DNA of 64,000 nucleotides from Argopecten irradians (taxonomy: Eukaryota; Mollusca; Bivalvia; Pectinida; Pectinidae), in the NCBI RefSeq assembly GCF_041381155.1, contig NC_091135.1:64259067-64323066 (forward strand), written 5' to 3'. A model generated the notes under the pieces. That model saw nothing but the letters and a program-made list of their open reading frames with translations. It did no database searches and was not told the origin of the DNA. The position numbers and the translations under genes were made by a program. Shown here piece by piece: positions 12,301 to 23,900 of the stretch. The number at the start of each line of letters is the position of its first letter. Within the stretch, counting starts at the first letter, position 1.

Positions 12301-15088
12301 TATTGCACCTTCGCTCCAGATTGCAAAAGTAAAACATTATCTTGATGAAGGCTTTAAAGGAAGGTTTCGCCCAACCAAATAAATATTTTTTTGTAAAACC
12401 CGATAAAGGGAAGAAAAGATGAAAAAACATATTAAAAACACCTCAATTTCATTTCTTTAAGCGTATGAGATTGAACAAATGTATCTTGAATATGAAATTG
12501 AAGTAAATCCTTGATTTATTATGATGTCAGACTGACTGTATAGTATGCAAATGAAGCTGCGATGGATTGGGTTGTCGAAGTTTTGCGCATGTGCATTGTT
12601 GCGTACTAAAAGAGTAAACAAAATGGCTTAACGAAAGCGTGTGAGAAAAAAAATTGTATCTGGAATCGGTAGCAACCTAGGATTTCTCTAGGGAATGAAA
12701 GTTAGAGATGGCATGTAGAAAAATAAGAAACAGAAGCCGCATCTCATGCGGAGCTTGCCCCATTTCTGTTGGACTCGTGATGCACGTGGTGAGTTAAACA
12801 CATGCTAGCGGTCATGCATTGGCATACTAACTATATATATGTTTGATGTACTAAACTAGAGAGCGCATGTCAGTAACATGAAGTGTTGTAGATTATTTAT
12901 TATGTATAAACAATCCATCGCACTTCAAGTTTGTTTTTTTTTTTACCAAACATACCGTGTCAAGACTGTCACTGCTATCTGACATTTTGTCGCATGCTTC
13001 TGTTTGTTAATGTGGCTTCGTTTTCTATGTAAAGCTTGACTTCAATATATTTTTAGAGAAGTATTTCTCTGGTCAAGCCAGGCAACTGACCACCTATATT
13101 GTTCGCTGTATGCATTGAAAATGGTCTAAAGATTAAACCTATTTACAGGATAAATTTCAATTTCGTAGTCTTTATATTTCATTGGGCGAAACCTACCTTT
13201 AAATAAATCATAAGCATATTTTTAAGTAAGTTGATATGAATAATAATTTATTGCACTAACCTTCCATGTTTAAATGAATAAGCACGCAACTGGATATTTT
13301 GTCCAGCATTTTCACAAAAACTTCCGAGGGCAAGACTAACACAAAAACTTCCGAGGGCAAGACTAATAACTACTTTCAGTATGGAATCCGGAAAGAATAC
13401 AAAGTACGGAAAGAGTTAAACACAAAACTTAATATAATCATAATCAGGTACTGCAATCTAAATAAAAACTATGATTTTATGCATGTAATAGTGTGAAGAT
13501 TTTACAATATAACAAATGACATGGAACACATTTCCTAATACAATGTAATGTGAATAAAACAATTTTTAAACCAGTTTTTACTAACTTTATAAAAAACCTT
13601 AGCATGAAAAAGTTCTTTTCTTATTGGTAAGGCAAATCGATAAAACAGAGTAGTAATTTAAACAAGAGGCCCATGGGCCTTTACGGTCATCTGACTATCT
13701 TGGCAATAGCTGTATAGGAAAATAATTAGATATGGTGTCATGGTAGCCATCTACAATCTGGAATCTACAAGAGATATAACAACACTTTGACAAGATCATA
13801 TCAGCCGCATTTCATGTTTCATCTGTGGCAGCCATCTTGGATCATCTGTGGCAGCCATCTTGGATTTTGCATCCACATAAAATATAACAACACTTGGTCA
13901 GGACCATGTCAGGATCATTTCATGCAGGTTTCAGCTTAATCACACTGGTAGAACTTGAGAAGAAGTTCAAAATTCAAGATTTTGGAATATTTGACTCTCG
14001 TGACCTTGAAAGTAGGTCAAGGTCATTCAATTCCACAAATTTGATAGCCCTTTATCTCAGCATGCTACTGACTAAATATGAATACCCTGGACCTTTCGGC
14101 TAATTAAAAGGTGTAGTTAAAAGATTTTAGCTTAATTGACCCATGTGACCTTGAAAGAAGGTCAAGGTCATTCATTTTTATAACTATGGTAACCCTTCAT
14201 CCCAGCATGCCACCAGCAAAATATGAGTATCCTGGACTTTTGGGTTAGTTAACAAAAATCGTTCAAAGAATTTAGCCTATTTGACCCCTGTGACCTTGAA
14301 AGAACGTCAAGGTCATTAATTTTCACAACTTTGGTAGCCCTTCATCCCAGCATGCTACAGGCCAAATATGAGTACCCTGAACCTTTCGGTTAGTTAGAAG
14401 AAGTCATTCAAAGATTTTAGTCTATTTGACTCCTATGACCTTGAAAGTAGGTCAAGGTCATTTATTTTCACAACTTTGGTAGCCCTTCATCCCAGCATGC
14501 TACAGGCCAAATATGAGTACCCTGGACCTTTCGGTTAGTTAGAAGAAGTCGTTCAAAGATTTTAGCCTATTTGACCCCAGGTGACCTTGACAGTATGTCA
14601 AGGTCATTGATTTTCACAACTTTGGTAGCCTTTCATCCCAGCATGCTACAGGCTTAATATGAGTACCCTGGACCTTTTGGTTAGTTAGAAGAAGTCGTTT
14701 AAAGATTTTAGTCTATTTGACCCCTGTGACCTTGAAAGTAGGTCAAGGTCATTTATTTTCACAACTTTTGTAGCACGTCATCCCAGCATGCTACAGACCA
14801 AATATGAGTACCCTGGGCCTTTTGGTTAGTTGGAAGAAGTCGTTCAAATATTTTAGCCAATTTGACCCCTGTGACGTTGAAAGTAGGTCAAGGTCATTTA
14901 TTTTCACAAATTTGGTAGCCCTTCATCCCAGCACCCTTTGGGTCAGATGACCTAAAAAGCCCTACATACCTTAGTAAAATATTTCTGCCACACAAAAGAG
15001 TCTCCACTCTCTCTGTCATCATCATCACCGAGACCTCCTGAAAACTTCTTCATCGCCTGCAGTACACATGACACACCAGGATCAGGTC
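9378..15088 (-). CDS. RNA-ligase-like nucleotidyltransferase gene, four internal exons (partial)
   Basis: Four minus-strand exons with canonical GT-AG borders join in one continuous frame: 15088-14970, 12019-11881, 9758-9656 and 9473-9378. Boundary phases fit at all three junctions. The ~152 residues run from PDPGVSCVLQAMKKFSGG to HVEDLSHLK. Exon 2 carries TRKANGEAAHLSC, a K-x-N-G motif like motif I of ATP-dependent RNA ligases, where the Lys is adenylated. Exon 4 carries GVFEILAPDHQH, which fits the motif III position. From this I infer a T4-Rnl1/Rnl-like covalent nucleotidyltransferase that seals RNA through an AMP-lysine intermediate. The family assignment is by motif only. The first and last exons are not seen: upstream exons would lie right of 15.1 kb, beyond one or two satellites, and downstream ones left of 9.4 kb. 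The introns are loaded with repeats. A capping-enzyme-like or other ligase-fold protein is the main alternative. Confidence 0.72.
9976..10350. repeat. 34-bp minisatellite, 11 copies, intronic
   Basis: Eleven head-to-tail copies of a 34-bp unit, TGCCTGGTTCTGTTAAC-TTTACAGTCAGTATATA. They are almost identical; one copy has GCTAAC for GTTAAC near 10088. The array lies in the intron between exons 11881-12019 and 9656-9758, about 220 bp from the splice acceptor of the latter. The near-identity implies recent expansion. Confidence 0.95.
10466..11800 (+). repeat. Interspersed repeat with ~154-bp internal tandem units ('AAGATGGC' family)
   Basis: Repeated blocks contain TTTCTGAGAAATAGC, CAAAATCCAAGATGGCTGCC, a GGCGGCCATCTTGTTGA type inverted segment and CAACTAGGGCCCTAGGG. 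They occur near 10631, 11117, 11271, 11426 and 11580, and the last four are spaced 154-155 bp. Two heads (10468 and 10947) share ACAAGAG...GGATCTTGG...GCCCACCAAAGAAT, so one copy is apparently inserted in or fused to another. The tail is ACGGACGGACGGACAGACGACAGACC...GGCGATTTGATGATCTGATGATGG. The same family recurs inverted at 58018-58560. No coding capacity. It sits in an intron of the RNA-ligase-like gene. Confidence 0.85.
12132..13428. mobile_element. DNA-transposon-like element with perfect 25-bp terminal inverted repeats
   Basis: The 25 bases at 12132-12156 (GTTTTGTGTTTAACTC, then TTTCCGTAC) are exactly inverted at 13404-13428. TTAAT flanks both ends as a possible 5-bp target duplication. 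Alternatively the true ends are the TTAA sites at 12141-12144 and 13416-13419, giving TTAA-CTCTTTCCGTACC termini as in piggyBac-like elements. In that case the outer 9-10 bp of symmetry would belong to the target. No transposase frame is seen, so the element is non-autonomous. It holds a second inverted-repeat element (12353-13203) and lies between exons of the RNA-ligase-like gene. Confidence 0.75.
12353..13203. mobile_element. Nested inverted-repeat element (~850 bp)
   Basis: Termini TTTAAAGGAAGGTTTCGCCCAA (12353-12374) and its inverse TTGGGCGAAACCTACCTTTAAA (13182-13203) pair over 22 bp with one mismatch. The element lies wholly inside the 12132-13428 element, so it inserted later or is an internal module. 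No transposase-like frame was found. The superfamily is not determined. Confidence 0.7.
13662..14957 (+). mobile_element. Bivalve-type interspersed element with seven 145-bp core repeats
   Basis: Head AACAAGAGGCCCATGGGCC...GGTCATCTGA, tail GGGTCAGATGACCTAAAAA: the GGTCATCTGA and TCAGATGACC segments form short inverted ends. The core holds seven tandem 145-bp units. Each contains a near-palindrome, TGACCTTGA, 7 nt, TCAAGGTCA, starting at 14001, 14146, 14291, 14436, 14582, 14727 and 14872. The tail abuts the splice donor at 14969 by about a dozen bases. The architecture (short inverted ends around tandem ~150-bp cores) resembles the non-autonomous bivalve elements known as pearl or Helitron-derived families. 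I cannot assign it by similarity here. Confidence 0.75.
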
Positions 15089-15095
15089 CTGATGT

Positions 15096-17856
15096 AAGAT
15101 GGAGGAAACAATTCCCCCGTGCTACCTACAAATAACAAACAACTTCATCATATGGAAGAAACAATTCCCCCGTGCTACCTACAAATAACAAACAACTTCA
15201 TCATATGGAAGAAACAATTCCCCCGTGCTACCTACAAATAACAAACAACTTCATCATATAGAAGAAACAATTCCCCCGTGCTACCTACAAATAACAAACA
15301 ACTTCATCATATGGAGGAAACATTTCCCCGTGCTACCTACAAATAACAAACAACTTCATCATATAGAAGAAACAATTCCCCCGTGCTACCTACAAATAAC
15401 AAACAACTTCATCATATAGAGGAAACATTTCCCCGTGCTACCTACAAATAACAAACAACTTCATCATATAGAAGAAACAATTCCCCCGTGCTACCTACAA
15501 ATAACAAACAACTTCATCATATGGAAGAAACAATTCCCCCCTGCTACCTACAAATAACAACAACTTCATCATATGAAGAAACATTTCCCCGTGCTACCTA
15601 CAAATAACAAACAACTTCATCATATGGAAGAAACAATTTCCCCGTGCTACCTACAAATAACAAACAACTTCATCATATGGAAGAAACAATTTCCCTGTGC
15701 TACCTACAAATAACAAACAACTTCATCATATGAAGAAAACAATTCCCTGTGCTACCTACAAATAACAAACAATTCATCATATGGAGAAACTTCCCTGTGC
15801 TACCTACAAATAACAAACAACTTCATCATATGGAAGAAACAATTCCCCGTGCTACCTACAAAAAACAAACAACTTCATCATATGAAGAAACAATTCCCCG
15901 TGCTACCTACAAATAACAAACAACTTCATCATATAGAAGAAACAATTCCCTGTGCTACCTACAAATAACAAACAATTTCATCATATGGAAGAAACAATTT
16001 CCCCGTGCTACCTACAAATAACAAACAATTTCATCATATGGAAGAAACAATTCCCGTGCTACCTACAAATAACAAACAACTTCATCATATGAAGAAACAT
16101 TCCCCGTGCTACCTACAAATAACAAACAACTTCATCATATGGAGGAAACATTCCCGTGTCTACCTACAAATAACAAACAACTTCATCATATGGAAGAAAC
16201 AATTCCCCCGTGCTACCTACAAATAACAAACAATTTCATCATATGGAAGAAACAATTCCCTGTGCTACCACAAATAACAAACAATTTCATCATATGGAAG
16301 AAACAATTCCCTGTGCTACCTACAAATAACAAACAATTTCATCATATGGAGAAACATTCCCCGTGCTACCTACAAATAACAAACAACTTCATCCCTGCTA
16401 CCTACAAATGACACAAACAATCTTCATCATATAAGATGGAAACAATTCCCCCGTGCTACCTACAAATAACAAACAACTTCATCATATGGAAGAAACAATT
16501 CCCCGTGCTACCTACAAATAACAAACAACTTCATCATATAGAAGAAACAATTCCCCCGTGCTACCTACAAATAACAAACAACTTCATCATATGGAAGAAA
16601 CAATTCCCCCGTGCTACCTACAAATAACAAACAACTTCATCATATAGAAGAAACAATTCCCCCGTGCTACCTACAAATAACAAACAACTTCATCATATAG
16701 AAGAAACAATTCCCCCGTGCTACCTACAAATAACAAACAACTTCATCATATAGAAGAAACAATTCCCCCGTGCTACCTACAAATAACAAACAACTTCATC
16801 ATATAGAAGAAACAATTCCCCTGTGCTACCTACAAATAACAAACAATTTCATCATATGGAAGAAACAATTCCCTGTGCTACCCACAAATAACAAACAATT
16901 TCATCATATGGAAGAAACAATTCCCCGTGCTACCTACAAATAACAAACAACTTCATCATATGGAAGAAACAATTCCCTGTGCTACCTACAAATAAACAAA
17001 CAATTTCATCATATGGAAGAAACAATTCCCCTGTGCTACCTACAAATAACAAACAACTTCATCATATGGAAGAAACAATTCCCCCGTGCTACCTACAAAT
17101 AACAAACAACTTCATCATATAGAAGAAACAATTCCCCTGTGCTACCTACAAATAAACAAACAATTTCATCATATGGAAGAAACAATTCCCTGTGCTACCC
17201 ACAAATAACAAACAATTTCATCATATGGAAGAAACATTCCCCCGTGCTACCTACAAATAACAAACAAATCAGATCCCTTGAGTACAATGGAGGAGAACAA
17301 TTTCCCCGTGCTCCTACAAATAACAAACAACTTCATCATATGGAGGAAACATTCCCCCGTGCTACCTACAAATAACAAACAACTTCATCATATAGAAGAA
17401 ACAATTCCCCTGTGCTACCTACAAATAACAAACAACTTCATCATATAGAAGAAACAATTCCCCGTGCTAACTGCAAATAACAAACAATTCATCATCGGAG
17501 CAATTACCTGTGCTACCACAATAACCACCAATTTATCATATGGAAGAACAATTTCCCTGTGCTACCTACCAAATAACAACCAATTTCATCATATGGAGGA
17601 AACATTCCCCTGTGCTACCTATGAAACCAACAAACAACTTCATGTAATATGGAGGAAACATTTCCCCGTGCTACCTACAAATAACAAACAACATCATGGA
17701 AGAAACATTTCCCAGTGCTACCTGATTACAAATGACACACCAGGATCAGGTCCTGATGGAGGAAACAATTCCCCGTGCTACCTACAAATAACAAACAACT
17801 TCATCATATGGAGGAAACATATTCCCCGTGCTACCTACAAATAACAAACAACTTCA
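15096..17856. repeat. 53-bp tandem satellite starting at a splice acceptor
   Basis: About 50 copies of a 53-bp unit: GGAAGAAACAATTCCCCCG-TGCTACCTACAAATAACAAA-CAACTTCATCATAT. Variation is mostly in the C tract and GGAAG/AGAAG/GGAGG. The first unit begins about 7 bp beyond the acceptor of exon 14970-15088, so the acceptor's pyrimidine tract (TTGTTTCCTCCATCTTACATCAG on the minus strand) is itself made of array sequence. The right third (17264-17760) is degenerate and contains a 27-bp copy of the exon end at 17732-17758. Frames such as 15225-15419 are repeat read-through, not genes. Confidence 0.95.
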
Positions 17857-17940
17857 GTTGCATACAGATTTTGACACACATTTCATTTTTTCCTGAGGTG
17901 CTATGTCAAAGGATAGAGACTTTGTCCCGTTACAATTGTT

Positions 17941-20900
17941 AGGTGGGTACAGACTTTGTTAGGTGGTACAAACTTTGTCAGGTAGGTACAGACTTTGTCA
18001 TCATGGTATACAGACTTTGTCCAGGTGGGTACAGACTTTGTCACGTAGGTACAGACTTTGTCAGGTAGGTACAGACTTTGCCAGGTGGGTACAGACTTTG
18101 TTAGGTAGGTACAAGACTTTGTCAGGTGGGTACAGACTTTGTTAGGTGGTACAGACTTTGCCAGGTGGTACAGACTTTGTCAGGTAGGTACAGACTTTGC
18201 CAGGTGGGTACAGACTTTGTCAGGTGGTAACAGACTTTGTCAGGTAGGTACAGACTTTGCCAGGTGGGTACAGACTTTGTCAGGTGGGTACAGACTTTGT
18301 AAGGTGGGTAAAGACTTGGTTAGGTAGGTACAGAATTTGTCAGGTGGGTACAGACTTTGTCAGGTAAGTACAGATTTTGTCAGGTGGGTACAGACTTTGT
18401 CAGGTAGGTACATACTTTGTCAGGTGGGAAATACTTTGTCAGGTAGGTACAGGACTTTGTCAGTGGTCAGACTTTGTCAGGTGGTACAGACTTTGTCAGG
18501 TGGGAACAGACTTTGTCAGGTAGGTACAGACTTTGTCAGGTGGGTACAGACTTTGTCAGGTAGGTACAGACTTTGTACAGGTGGGTACAGACTTTGTCAG
18601 GTAGGTACAGACTTTGTCAGGTGGGTACAGACTTTGTCAGGTGGGTACAGACTTTTGTCAGGTAGGTACAGACTTTTGTCAGGTGGGTACAGATTTTGTC
18701 AGGTGGGTACAGACTTTGTCAGGTAGGTACAGACTTTGTAAGGTAGGTACAGACTTTGTCAGGTAGGTACAGACTTTGTCAGGTGGGTACAGACTTTGTC
18801 AGGTGGGTACAGACTTTGTCAGGTAGGTACAGACTTTGTTAGGTGGGTACAGACTTTGTCAGGTAGGTACAGACTTTGTCAGGTAGGTACAGACTTTGTC
18901 AGGTGGGTACAGACTTTGTCAGGTAGGTACAGACTTTGTCAGGTGGGTACAGACTTTGTCAGGTGGGTACAGACTTTGTCAGGTAGGTACAGACTTTGTC
19001 AGGTAGGTACAGACTTTGTCAGGTAGGTACAGACTTTGTCAGGTGGGTACAGACTTTGTCAGGTAGGTACAGACTTTGTCAGGTAGGTACAGACTTTGTC
19101 AGGTGGGTACAGACTTTGTCAGGTGGGTACAGACTTTGTCAGGTAGGTACAGACTTTGTCAGGTGGGTACAGACTTTGTCAGGTAGGTACAGACTTTGTC
19201 AGGTGGGTACAGACTTTGTCAGGTAGGTACAGACTTTGTCAGGTGGGAAATACTTTGTCAGGTAGGTACAGACTTTGTCAGGTAGGTACAGACTTTGTTA
19301 GGTGGGTACAGACTTTGTCAGGTAGGTACAGACTTTGTCAGGTAGGGTACAGACTTTGTCAGGTAGGTACAGACTTTGTCAGGTAGGTACAGACTTTGTC
19401 AGGTGGGTACAGACATTGTCAGGTAGGTACAGACTTTGTCAGGTGGGTACAGACTTTGTTAGGTAGGTACAGACTTTGTCAGGTGGGTACAGACTTTGTC
19501 AGGTGGGTACAGACTTTGTCAGGTAGGTACAGACTTTGTCAGGTGGGTACAGACTTTGTCAGGTAGGTACAGACTTTGTCAGGTAGGTACAGACTTTGTC
19601 AGGTAGGTACAGACTTTGTCAGGTAGGTACAGACTTTGTCAGGTGGGTACAGACTTTGTCAGGTAGGTACAGACTTTGTCAGGTAGGTACAGACTTTGTC
19701 AGGTGGGTACAGACTTTGTCAGGTGGGTACTAAGACTTTGTCAGGTGGGGTACAGACTTTGTCAGGTGGGTACAGACTTTGTCAGGTAGGTACAGACTTT
19801 GACAGGTGGAGGTACAGACTTTGTCAGGTAGGTACAGACTTTGTCAGGTAGGTACAGACTTTGTCAGGTGGGTACAGACTTTGTCAGGTAGGTACAGACT
19901 TTGTCAGGTAGGTACAGACTTTGTCAGGTAGGTACAGACTTTGTCAGGTGGGTACAGACTTTGTAAGGTAGGTTTTGTCAGGTGGGTACAGACTTTGTCA
20001 GGTGGGTACAGACTTTGTTAGGTGGGTACAGACTTTGTTCAGGTGGGTACAGACTTTTGTCAGGTGGTACAGACTTTGTCAGGTAGGGTACAGATTTTGT
20101 CAGGTAGGTACATGTACTTTGTCAGGTAGGTAACAGGACTTTGTCAGGTGGGTACAGACTTTGTCAGGTGGGTACAGACTTTGTCAGGTAGGTACAGACT
20201 TTGTCAGGTGGGTACAGACTTTGTCAGGTAGGTACAGACTTTGTCAGGTGGGTACAGACTTTGTCAGGTGGGTACAGACTTTGTCAGGTAGGTACAGACT
20301 TTGTCAGGTGGGTACAGACTTTGTCAGGTGGGTACAGACTTTGTTAGGTGGGTACAGACTTTGTTAGGTGGGTACAAACTTTGTCAGGTGGATACAGACT
20401 TTGTCAAGTAGGTACAGACTTTGTCAGGTGGGTACAGACTTTGTTAGGTAGGTACAGACCTTGTCAAGTAGGTGTCAGGTGGGTACAGACTTTGTCAGGT
20501 AGGTACAGACTTTGTCAGGTAGGTACAGACTTTGTCAGGTAGGTACAGACTTTGTCAGGTGGGTACAGACTTTGTCAGGTAGGTACAGACTTTGTCAGGT
20601 GGGTACAGACTTTGTCAGGTGGGTACAGACTTTGTCAGGTGGGTACAGACTTTGTCAGGTAGGTACAGACTTTGTCAGGTGGGTACAGACTTTGTCAGGT
20701 GGGTACAGACTTTGTCAGGTGGGTACAGACTTTGTCAGGTAGGTACAGACTTTGTCAGGTAGGTACAGACTTTGTCAAGTAGGTACAGACTTTGTCAGGT
20801 GGGTTCAGACTTTGTTAGGTAGGTACAGACCTTGTCAAGTAGGTGTCAGGTAGGTACAGACTTTGTCAGGTAGGTACAGACTTTGTCAGGTAGGTACAGA

Positions 20901-23900
20901 CTTTGTCAGGTAGGTACAGACTTTGTCAGGTGGGTACAGACTTTGTCAGGTGGGTACAGACTTTGTCAGGTAGGTACAGACTTTGTTAGGTAGGTACAGA
21001 CTTTGTCAGGTAGGTACAGACTTTGTCAGGTGGGTACAGACTTTGTCAGGTGGGTAACAGACTTTGTCAGGTGGGTACAGGCTTTGTCAGGTAGGGTACA
21101 GACTTTGTTCAGGTGGGTACAGACTTTGTCAGGTAGGTACAGACTTTGTCAGGTGGGTACAGACTTTGTCAGGTGGGTACAGACTTTGTCAGGTAGGTAC
21201 AGACTTTGTCAGGTGGGTACAGACTTTGTCAGGTGGGTACAGACTTTGTCAGGTAGGTACAAACTTTGTCAGGTGGGTACAGACTTTGTCAGGTGGGTAC
21301 AGACTTTGTCAGGTGGGTACAGACTTTGTCAGGTAGGTACAGACTTTGTTAGGTGGGTACAGACTTTGTCAGGTGGGTACAGACTTTGTCAGGTAGGTAC
21401 AGACTTTGTCAGGTAGGTACAGACTTTGTCAGGTGGGTACAGACTTTGTCAGGTGGGTACAGACTTTGTCAGGTGGGTACAGACTTTGTCAGGTGGGTAC
21501 AGACTTTGTCAGGTGGGTACAGACTTTGTCAGGTAGGTACAGACTTTGTCAGGTGGGTACAGACTTTGTCAGGTGGGTACAGACTTTGTTAGGTAGGTAC
21601 AGACTTTTGTCAGGTGGGTACAGACTTTGTCAGGTGGGTACAGACTTTGTCAGGTAGGTACAGACTTTGTCAGGTAGGTACAGACTTTGTCAGGTAGGTA
21701 CAGACTTTGTCAGGTGGGTACAGACTTTGTCAGGTAGGTACAGACTTTGTCAGGTGGGTACAGACTTTGTCAGGTAGGTACAAACTTTGTCAGGTGGGTA
21801 CAGACTTTGTCAGGTGGGTACAGACTTTGTCAGGTGGGTACAGACTTTGTCAGGTGGGTACAGACTTTGTCAGGTGGGTACAGACTTTACAGACTTTGTC
21901 AGGTAGGTACAGACTTTGTCAGGTAGGTACAGACTTTGTCAGGTAGGTACAGACTTTGTCAGGTGGGTACAGACTTTGTCAGGTGGGTACAGACTTTGTC
22001 AGGTAGGTACAGACTTTGTCAGGTGGGTACAGACTTTGTCAGGTAGGTACAGACTTTGTCAGGTAGGTACAGACTTTGTCAGGTAGGTACAGACTTTGTC
22101 AGGTAGGTACAGACTTTGTCAGGTAGGTACAGACTTTGTCAGGTAGGTACAGACTTTGTCAGGTGGGTACAGACTTTGTCAGGTAGGTACAGACTTTGTC
22201 AGGTAGGTACAGACTTTGTCAGGTGGGTACAGATTTTGTCAGGTAGGTACAGACTTTGTCAGGTGGGAACAGACTTTGTCAGGTAGGTACAGACTTTGTC
22301 AGGTAGGTACAGACTTTGTCAGGTGGGTACAGACTTTGTCAGTAGGTACAAGACTTTGTCAGGTGGGTACAGACTTTGTCAGGATAGGTACAGACTTTGT
22401 CAGGTAGGTACAGACTTTGTCAGGTAGGTACAGACTTTGTCAGGTAGGTACAGACTTTGTCAGGTGGGTACAGACTTTGTCAGGTAGGTACAGACTTTGT
22501 TAGGTAGGTACAGACTTTGTCAGGTAGGTACAGACTTTGTCAGGTAGGTACAGACTTTGTCAGGTAGGTACAGACTTTGTCAGGTGGGTACAGACTTTGT
22601 CAGGTGGGTACAGACTTTGTCAGGTGGGTACAGACTTTGTCAGGTGGGTACAGACTTTGTCAGGTGGGTACAGACTTTGTCAGGTGGGTACAGACTTTGT
22701 CAGGTAGGTACAGACTTTGTCAGGTGGGTACAGACTTTGTCAGGTAGGTACAGACTTTGTCAGGTAGGTACAGACTTTGTCAGGTAGGTACAGACTTTGT
22801 CAGGTAGGTACAGACTTTGTCAGGTAGGTACAGACTTTGTCAGGTAGGTACAGACTTTGTCAGGTAGGTACAGACTTTGTCAGGTAGGTACAGATTTTGT
22901 CAGGTAGGTACAGATTTTGTCAGGTAGGTACAGACTTTGTCAGGTAGGTACAGACTTTGTCAGGTAGGTACAGACTTTGTCAGGTGGGTACAGACTTTGT
23001 CAGGTAGGTACAGACTTTGTCAGGTAGGTACAGACTTTGTCAGGTGGGTACAGACTTTGTCAGGTAGGTAGCAAGACTTTGTCAGGTGGGTACAGACTTT
23101 GTCAAGGTAGGTATACAGACTTTGTCAGGAGTGGGTACAGACTTTGTCAGGTAAGGTACAGACTTTGTCAGGTAGGTACAGACTTTGTCAGGTGGGTACA
23201 GACTTTGTCAGGTAGGTACAGACTTTGTCAGGTAGGTACAGACTTTGTCAGGTAGGTACAGACTTTGTCAGGTAGGTACAGACTTTGTCAGGTAGGTACA
23301 GACTTTGTCAGGTAGGTACAGACTTTGTTAGGTGGGGTACAGACTTTGTCAGGTAGGTACAGACTTTGTTAGGTAGGTACAGACTTTGTTCAAGGTAGGT
23401 ACAGACTTTGTCAGGTGGGTACAGACTTTGTTCAGGTAGGTACAGATTTTGTCAGGTGGGTACAGACTTTGTCAGGTAGGAACAGACTTTGTCAGGAAGG
23501 TGCAAATTTTGTCAGGTAGGTACAGACTTTTGTCAGGTGGGTACAGACTTTGTCAGGTAGGTACAGACTTTGTCAGGTGGGTACAGACTTTGTCAGGTAG
23601 GTACAGACTTTGTCAGGTAGGTACAGACTTTGTCAGGTGGGTACAGACTTTGTCAGGTGGGTACAGACTTTGTCAGGTAGGTAAAGACTTTGCCAGGTAG
23701 GTACAGACTTTTGTCAGGTGGGTACAGACTTTGTCAGGTAGGTACAGACTTTGTCAGGTGGGTACAGACTTTGTCAGGTGGGTACAGACTTTGTCAGGTA
23801 GGTACAGACTTTGTCAGGTAGGTACAGACTTTGTCAGGTAGGTACAGACTTTGTCAGGTGGGTACAGACTTTGTCAGGTAGGTACAGGCTTTGTCAGGTA

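Noticed and set aside
15225..17844. Frames in the 53-bp array (LPTNNKQLHHMEET cycles)
   Set aside because: Repeat read-through. The units vary in length by single bases, which would destroy any conserved frame.
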